A stretch of 26,346 bases of DNA from JAGNLA01 sp964472265. GTDB lineage: Bacteria > Caldisericota > Caldisericia > JAAYUI01. Location: NCBI GenBank assembly GCA_964472265.1, contig CAYYJO010000025.1, positions 1 through 26,346 on the forward strand, read 5' to 3'. Every line of letters begins with the position of its first letter. The stretch's first letter is position 1. A model generated the notes under the pieces. It made no database searches, had not been told where the DNA came from, and saw only the letters and a list, made by a program, of their open reading frames with translations. A program made the translations under genes and the position numbers. Shown here piece by piece: positions 22,748 to 26,346 of this stretch.

Positions 22748-25219
22748 TTGAAGAAACTCGCCATAGCGTTTACAGTCGTCCTTCTCCTGGCTCCATACGC
22801 CAGGTCTGCTGAATCTGTCTATAAGTACAGGCAGACAATCGAGGTTGTGGAAACAGCCGGAATCCAGCGTTATGCATATCCGGTCAAGCTCAACCTTCCC
22901 GGCAAGGACATTGCTGAAAACCTTGGCGATATAAGGATCACTGACTCTGATGGCAACAATGTTCCGTTCCAGGTTGACGGCAGGGTCGCTTCCTATGTGA
23001 AAACAATGCTTCCTGTAGACTTAAAGCCTAACGAAAAGAAGACACTCTATGCCTTTTTTGGCAGCAGCGACACAAACCCGCCGGTAACCAGCTTTGGTGG
23101 AGTTCAACAGTATATCGGTGTAAATTTTGTCACCTTTGCGTGGGGAACCGTGCGCATCTCCTCCTACACAAAAAACAACAGGATCGTCATCACTGACAAC
23201 AGCAACAAAACATTGATTGACGTTGACGGACTCAACATTGCCCAGGAAACCTACCAGGCTGGAACCCAGCGAACTTTCACGCTCAAGCAACCAACCATGC
23301 TGAAAATTTCTTGCACAGGGCTTGCTTCGGTGGCCATCGGCAATTTCAAGGCTGAAGAAACTGATTCAGAGGCTGTGATTGCCGGTAACATCCTCCTTTA
23401 CGTTCCAAAATTTCTTGCCATCACAAGCTTCCACGTTGGAAACAAAGTCCAAATCTTCAATGGTGCCCAACTTGCCGAGGAAAAGATTCTTGGTATAGGT
23501 GAGTCTCTTGTATTTGATGGAATTCCTTCAGGTTTCAGGCGCATTGTTGCCGATCACGAGTGCCTGATTCAGTATGGAACAGCATCTGCCTACTCCCTTT
23601 TTGCGGTGCCCGGCAGAAGCAACACCTACCGTTTTCTCCCGCTTGGCCCAATCGCAATAAACGGCGTTGAGGGTACAAAAGTCGACGTAAACTACCCTGA
23701 CGGCAGAATGCCTGACAACCGCACGATTGGCAGGGATCAAACGCTCATTATCCCAACGGAATCCTTCCTTAAGAACATTGGAACCGACAAGACCCTGAAA
23801 GCAATCGAGATCAGGTCTGACAAACCGATAACCGTACTTGGCACAGGTCGCGCTGGTGGTCACGGTGCAACCTATCTACCCGGGAACGACGGAAATCTCA
23901 TCTCAAAATCGTGGACAACGCTCACCGGCAACGTGGACAAAGAAAATCCCTCAACGCGCAACGTCAGGCTGATTGCGCCATACTCCAACACTTTAATCAC
24001 TGGTGGAAGGTCAAAAGAATTGTTCTCTGCTCTGGCTCCTGGAGGGCTTGCCGTTTCCCTGAAGGAATACAGTGTTGAATTTTCAAATATCGATCTTGGG
24101 ACAAGCGAAAACTGTCTGTTGCTCGAAGGAAACCCTGATGACACGGCATACCTTTTCCAGGTACCGGCGCTTTCGGACAACACCATAAAAGTCTCGGTTC
24201 CGAAAACTGAGACCAAAGAAGGTGGCTGGATTCCAGGCAAAGTAGAAACACCTGCAAAGCCGACCGAAGAAGAAAAGCCAAAATCAGGGCTCATGACTTT
24301 CCTCGATGGCATCTGGGCAAGAGTGAACCCAAAAGACAATCCTTTAAACTTTGCGTTGACCCTCATCGGGCTGGCAGTAATTTTCATCCTCATCGCCTCA
24401 ATCTTTGTCAGAAGAAGATCGAAACGCAGCGAAGAAGAATTCATTGAGGTGTTACCAAGAGAACAAGAGCACGTCAGACCTGAACCGGTCGAGGAATACA
24501 CGCCCCCTGAACCTGAAACACCGATACCACAACCTCAAAGGTCAGGCGGTGACTGGTTTGAAAAGATTCTCGAGGACAAGCCAAAATCCGGTCAAGGACT
24601 TAACTTTAGGGCACCAAAACTACGAGCGCCAACGATTTCACAGTTTATCAACACTGAAACAAACACGGTAAAAGAGTTCGAAAAGACTGAACCAGAGCCT
24701 GATTTGTTCACTCCACAACCAGAACCCCCAAAGGAAAAACAGGAAGAAAAGCCCGTTCAATCAGTGCCTGAACCAGTTGTCGAAGAAAAACCCGAGGAAA
24801 CCAAAGAGCCGGTTTCAGAAATCGACAAAATCGATCTTCCAGTCTCAAAGATCACGCCAGTCATCAGGAATCTTGCCCACCAACTCAGCGGGGAAGGTGT
24901 TGTGGCCGATCCTGGTTCGCTTGTAAGGCTTTACAAGGAAGGAATGGCCGATCTTTTCTCAAGAATTTACATTGTCTCGCAATCAACAGGCGTGCTCCCA
25001 CCGCACATTTCCAACATGAGCATTCTTGAAAAAACGGTTCTGACGCCAAAAGATTTGGAAAAAGTGGCAAAACTCGCAAGAGACATAGGTGTTTTCGAGG
25101 AAGTCGCAAGAGCGCTGGTTCTTGCCGAGAAAAACAATCTTCCAAACTACATCACTTCAGCCAAGCTCCCTGAAAGGCTTGGGAAAATCAAGATCACAAG
25201 CGTCAACTCCTTCTGCTAG
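22748..25219 (+). CDS. Single-pass envelope protein with PIN-like cytoplasmic tail
   Basis: The protein has 823 residues and a TTG start with AGGAGG upstream. A signal peptide (about 1-20) precedes an exported domain (about 21-485). This opens with a strand-rich DUF2341-like segment (AYPVKLNLPGKDI, ITDSDGNNVPFQVD) and continues with a part recalling IgGFc-binding-type repeats (IEIRSDKPITVLGTGRAG). One membrane helix (about 533-553) with a following RRRSKR stop-transfer puts the rest in the cytoplasm. A Pro/Glu-rich linker (about 570-700) leads to a C-terminal domain (about 715-823) that resembles a PIN fold: VVADPGSLVRLYKEGMADLF and the closing ALVLAEKNNLPNYITSAK. The third acidic PIN position seems lost (ITSAK in place of a TDD-like turn). 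Domain names here are pattern-based. Confidence 0.72.
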   Translation: MKKLAIAFTVVLLLAPYARSAESVYKYRQTIEVVETAGIQRYAYPVKLNLPGKDIAENLGDIRITDSDGNNVPFQVDGRVASYVKTMLPVDLKPNEKKTLYAFFGSSDTNPPVTSFGGVQQYIGVNFVTFAWGTVRISSYTKNNRIVITDNSNKTLIDVDGLNIAQETYQAGTQRTFTLKQPTMLKISCTGLASVAIGNFKAEETDSEAVIAGNILLYVPKFLAITSFHVGNKVQIFNGAQLAEEKILGIGESLVFDGIPSGFRRIVADHECLIQYGTASAYSLFAVPGRSNTYRFLPLGPIAINGVEGTKVDVNYPDGRMPDNRTIGRDQTLIIPTESFLKNIGTDKTLKAIEIRSDKPITVLGTGRAGGHGATYLPGNDGNLISKSWTTLTGNVDKENPSTRNVRLIAPYSNTLITGGRSKELFSALAPGGLAVSLKEYSVEFSNIDLGTSENCLLLEGNPDDTAYLFQVPALSDNTIKVSVPKTETKEGGWIPGKVETPAKPTEEEKPKSGLMTFLDGIWARVNPKDNPLNFALTLIGLAVIFILIASIFVRRRSKRSEEEFIEVLPREQEHVRPEPVEEYTPPEPETPIPQPQRSGGDWFEKILEDKPKSGQGLNFRAPKLRAPTISQFINTETNTVKEFEKTEPEPDLFTPQPEPPKEKQEEKPVQSVPEPVVEEKPEETKEPVSEIDKIDLPVSKITPVIRNLAHQLSGEGVVADPGSLVRLYKEGMADLFSRIYIVSQSTGVLPPHISNMSILEKTVLTPKDLEKVAKLARDIGVFEEVARALVLAEKNNLPNYITSAKLPERLGKIKITSVNSFC

Positions 25220-25228
25220 GAGGTTCAT

Positions 25229-25738
25229 GTGAGCGACATTTTTGTAGAGCTGGCAAGAGAAGCTTTGACGGCCTGGGTTTCAAGGCATGTCAGGATTCAA
25301 CCGCCGTCCCCTCTTCCAGATCAAATGATGGCCAAAGCAGGAGTTTTTGTCTCACTTCACATCGGGGATGATTTGCGTGGCTGCATCGGCACTTTCAGGC
25401 CGTCGACGGCATCAATTGCTCATGAAATCATCGAAATGGCAATCGAGGCTTCAACCGAAGACCCACGCTTTCCGCCTGTCAGAACTTCAGAAATTCCGAA
25501 ACTGACGATAAGTGTTGATGTTTTGGGCGAACCGGAGCCAATAGCGTCGATGGATCAGCTTGATCCGAAAGTATATGGAGTGATTGTTACAAGCGGATAC
25601 AGACGTGGATTACTTTTGCCAGACCTTGAAGGCGTCGACACCGTCGAGGAGCAGGTGTCGATTGCAAGGAGAAAAGCAGGAATAGCGGTCAACGAACCGA
25701 TAAAGCTTCAAAGGTTCAAGGTTGTCAGGCATCACTAG
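25229..25738 (+). CDS. AMMECR1-domain protein
   Basis: The 169-residue protein is a stand-alone AMMECR1 domain. The hallmark LRGCIGTF is at 49-56, followed by a conserved DPRFPPV segment and GLLLPDLEGVDTVEEQV near the C terminus. In many prokaryotes AMMECR1 goes with MEMO and a radical-SAM protein (AmmeMemoRadiSam), but neither partner is in this window. Its biochemical role is unresolved. The start is GTG at 25229, with AGGAGG 5 bases upstream; the ATG at 25227 is out of frame and hits a stop at once. It lies 9 bp after the PIN-like protein gene and 9 bp before the next lipoprotein gene, so it is probably in the same operon. Confidence 0.9.
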   Translation: MSDIFVELAREALTAWVSRHVRIQPPSPLPDQMMAKAGVFVSLHIGDDLRGCIGTFRPSTASIAHEIIEMAIEASTEDPRFPPVRTSEIPKLTISVDVLGEPEPIASMDQLDPKVYGVIVTSGYRRGLLLPDLEGVDTVEEQVSIARRKAGIAVNEPIKLQRFKVVRHH

Positions 25739-25747
25739 GGGTGTATA

Positions 25748-26346
25748 ATGAAAAAGATATTGATTGTTGCAATTATTTTTGCCATGTTAACACCTCTGGT
25801 TTCTTGCGGACAAAAAACCCATTTCAAATTTGAAAAGATCAAAAACGTAAACTTCAGGGAGAAAACCCAGTTCTTTGCTTTCAATGACCTTATTTATGTA
25901 ATAGACCGCGACAAGCTGGTGTGCATGAACCCAGACAATGGTGAGATGCTTGAGAGCGTCAATCTGCCTGGGTATTTTTTGGATATTAAATCAGAAGATT
26001 CAAATTTGTACATGACATTCAGGTCAGGCGATGGCTTCATTTTCAAGGATTTTGGCTTTAATGGCAAAAGTCCGTATATTTCGGAAAAACGCTCATTTAT
26101 TGTTGAAGGATCGAAATTTTTGTATGCATACATGGGTGTCATGGTGTTTTATGATGATTCATCACGAACGCTTGCTAGCTATAAAAATGGGAAACTCGCT
26201 GGGAAGCTTGTTTTTGAGAAACCATGTTCAGTTGAAGCGACGTACGAGGCCTACTCCCCTGGCTATGCCATGTGCTCTGCGCTTGTTTATGATGGTCAGA
26301 CATTGACATTTGCAGGGTTTGATGACAGTTGGCGACCTGTATATCC
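25748..26346 (+). CDS. Lipoprotein, possible beta-propeller, truncated by window end
   Basis: The frame is open from ATG 25748 to the right edge (199 codons, no stop). AGGGGTG precedes the ATG and uses bases of the AMMECR1 stop. A signal segment ends in lipobox LVSC with the lipidated cysteine at about residue 20. The remainder is strand-rich. AFNDLIYVIDRDKLVCMNPD followed by GEMLESVNLPG looks like a PQQ- or WD-like propeller blade, a weak assignment. Base composition is slightly more AT-rich than the genes upstream. It is the last visible member of the valS operon. Confidence 0.75.
   Translation, partial: MKKILIVAIIFAMLTPLVSCGQKTHFKFEKIKNVNFREKTQFFAFNDLIYVIDRDKLVCMNPDNGEMLESVNLPGYFLDIKSEDSNLYMTFRSGDGFIFKDFGFNGKSPYISEKRSFIVEGSKFLYAYMGVMVFYDDSSRTLASYKNGKLAGKLVFEKPCSVEATYEAYSPGYAMCSALVYDGQTLTFAGFDDSWRPVY

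Overview
This is a gene-dense bacterial chromosome segment of moderate GC. It has short intergenic gaps, many 1-4 bp start/stop overlaps, strong Shine-Dalgarno (SD) sites and recognisable sigma70-type promoters. There are no tRNA, rRNA, CRISPR, insertion sequence or phage genes. Many products are secreted lipoproteins or large repetitive exported proteins of unknown role. The phylum cannot be fixed from sequence alone. A menaquinone-type prenyltransferase, a TlpA/ABC metal-transport cluster and a nitric-oxide-associated YgbA-family protein fit a respiring, possibly anaerobic or microaerobic organism; that is inference.

Layout. (1) 3-4387, plus strand: TlpA-like lipoprotein, ABC permease, ABC ATPase, OB-fold-like lipoprotein, second ABC permease and NUDIX hydrolase, mostly joined by overlaps. 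The order resembles the accessory half of Fet/P19-type iron uptake loci. (2) 4365-4676, minus: YgbA_NO family protein, apparently leaderless. (3) 4809-6185, plus: secreted protein with four Ig-like repeats, ended by a strong bidirectional terminator. (4) 8227-6245, minus: a 33-residue mini-protein with a UGA just inside its best start, then two UbiA-family membrane proteins, one of which has lost the catalytic aspartates. (5) 8323-9669, plus: HD-domain phosphohydrolase with a near-consensus promoter whose +1 falls on the ATG. (6) 10393-9666, minus: two coupled VOC proteins. (7) 10719-13595, plus: 958-residue secreted protein with FN3-like, copper-amine-oxidase-N-like and three unrecognised repeats of about 200 residues. 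(8) 14257-13599, minus: membrane-anchored Ada-type zinc module protein and a Cdd1-like helix-hairpin-helix protein. (9) 16427-14325, minus: secreted protein with twelve DxxGNDxY repeats. (10) 18074-16495, minus: two coupled paralogous methyltransferases. (11) 18199 to the right edge, plus: valS, folC, a membrane zinc-ribbon protein, a single-pass envelope protein with a PIN-like tail, an AMMECR1-domain protein and a truncated lipoprotein gene, probably one operon.

The strongest leads are: the UbiA/pseudo-UbiA pair behind a micro-ORF with an in-frame stop; the single-pass protein joining an exported domain to a degenerate PIN-like domain; the two unfamiliar repeat architectures; two apparently leaderless genes with the same promoter-to-ATG geometry; and a mirrored divergent promoter between the methyltransferases and valS.
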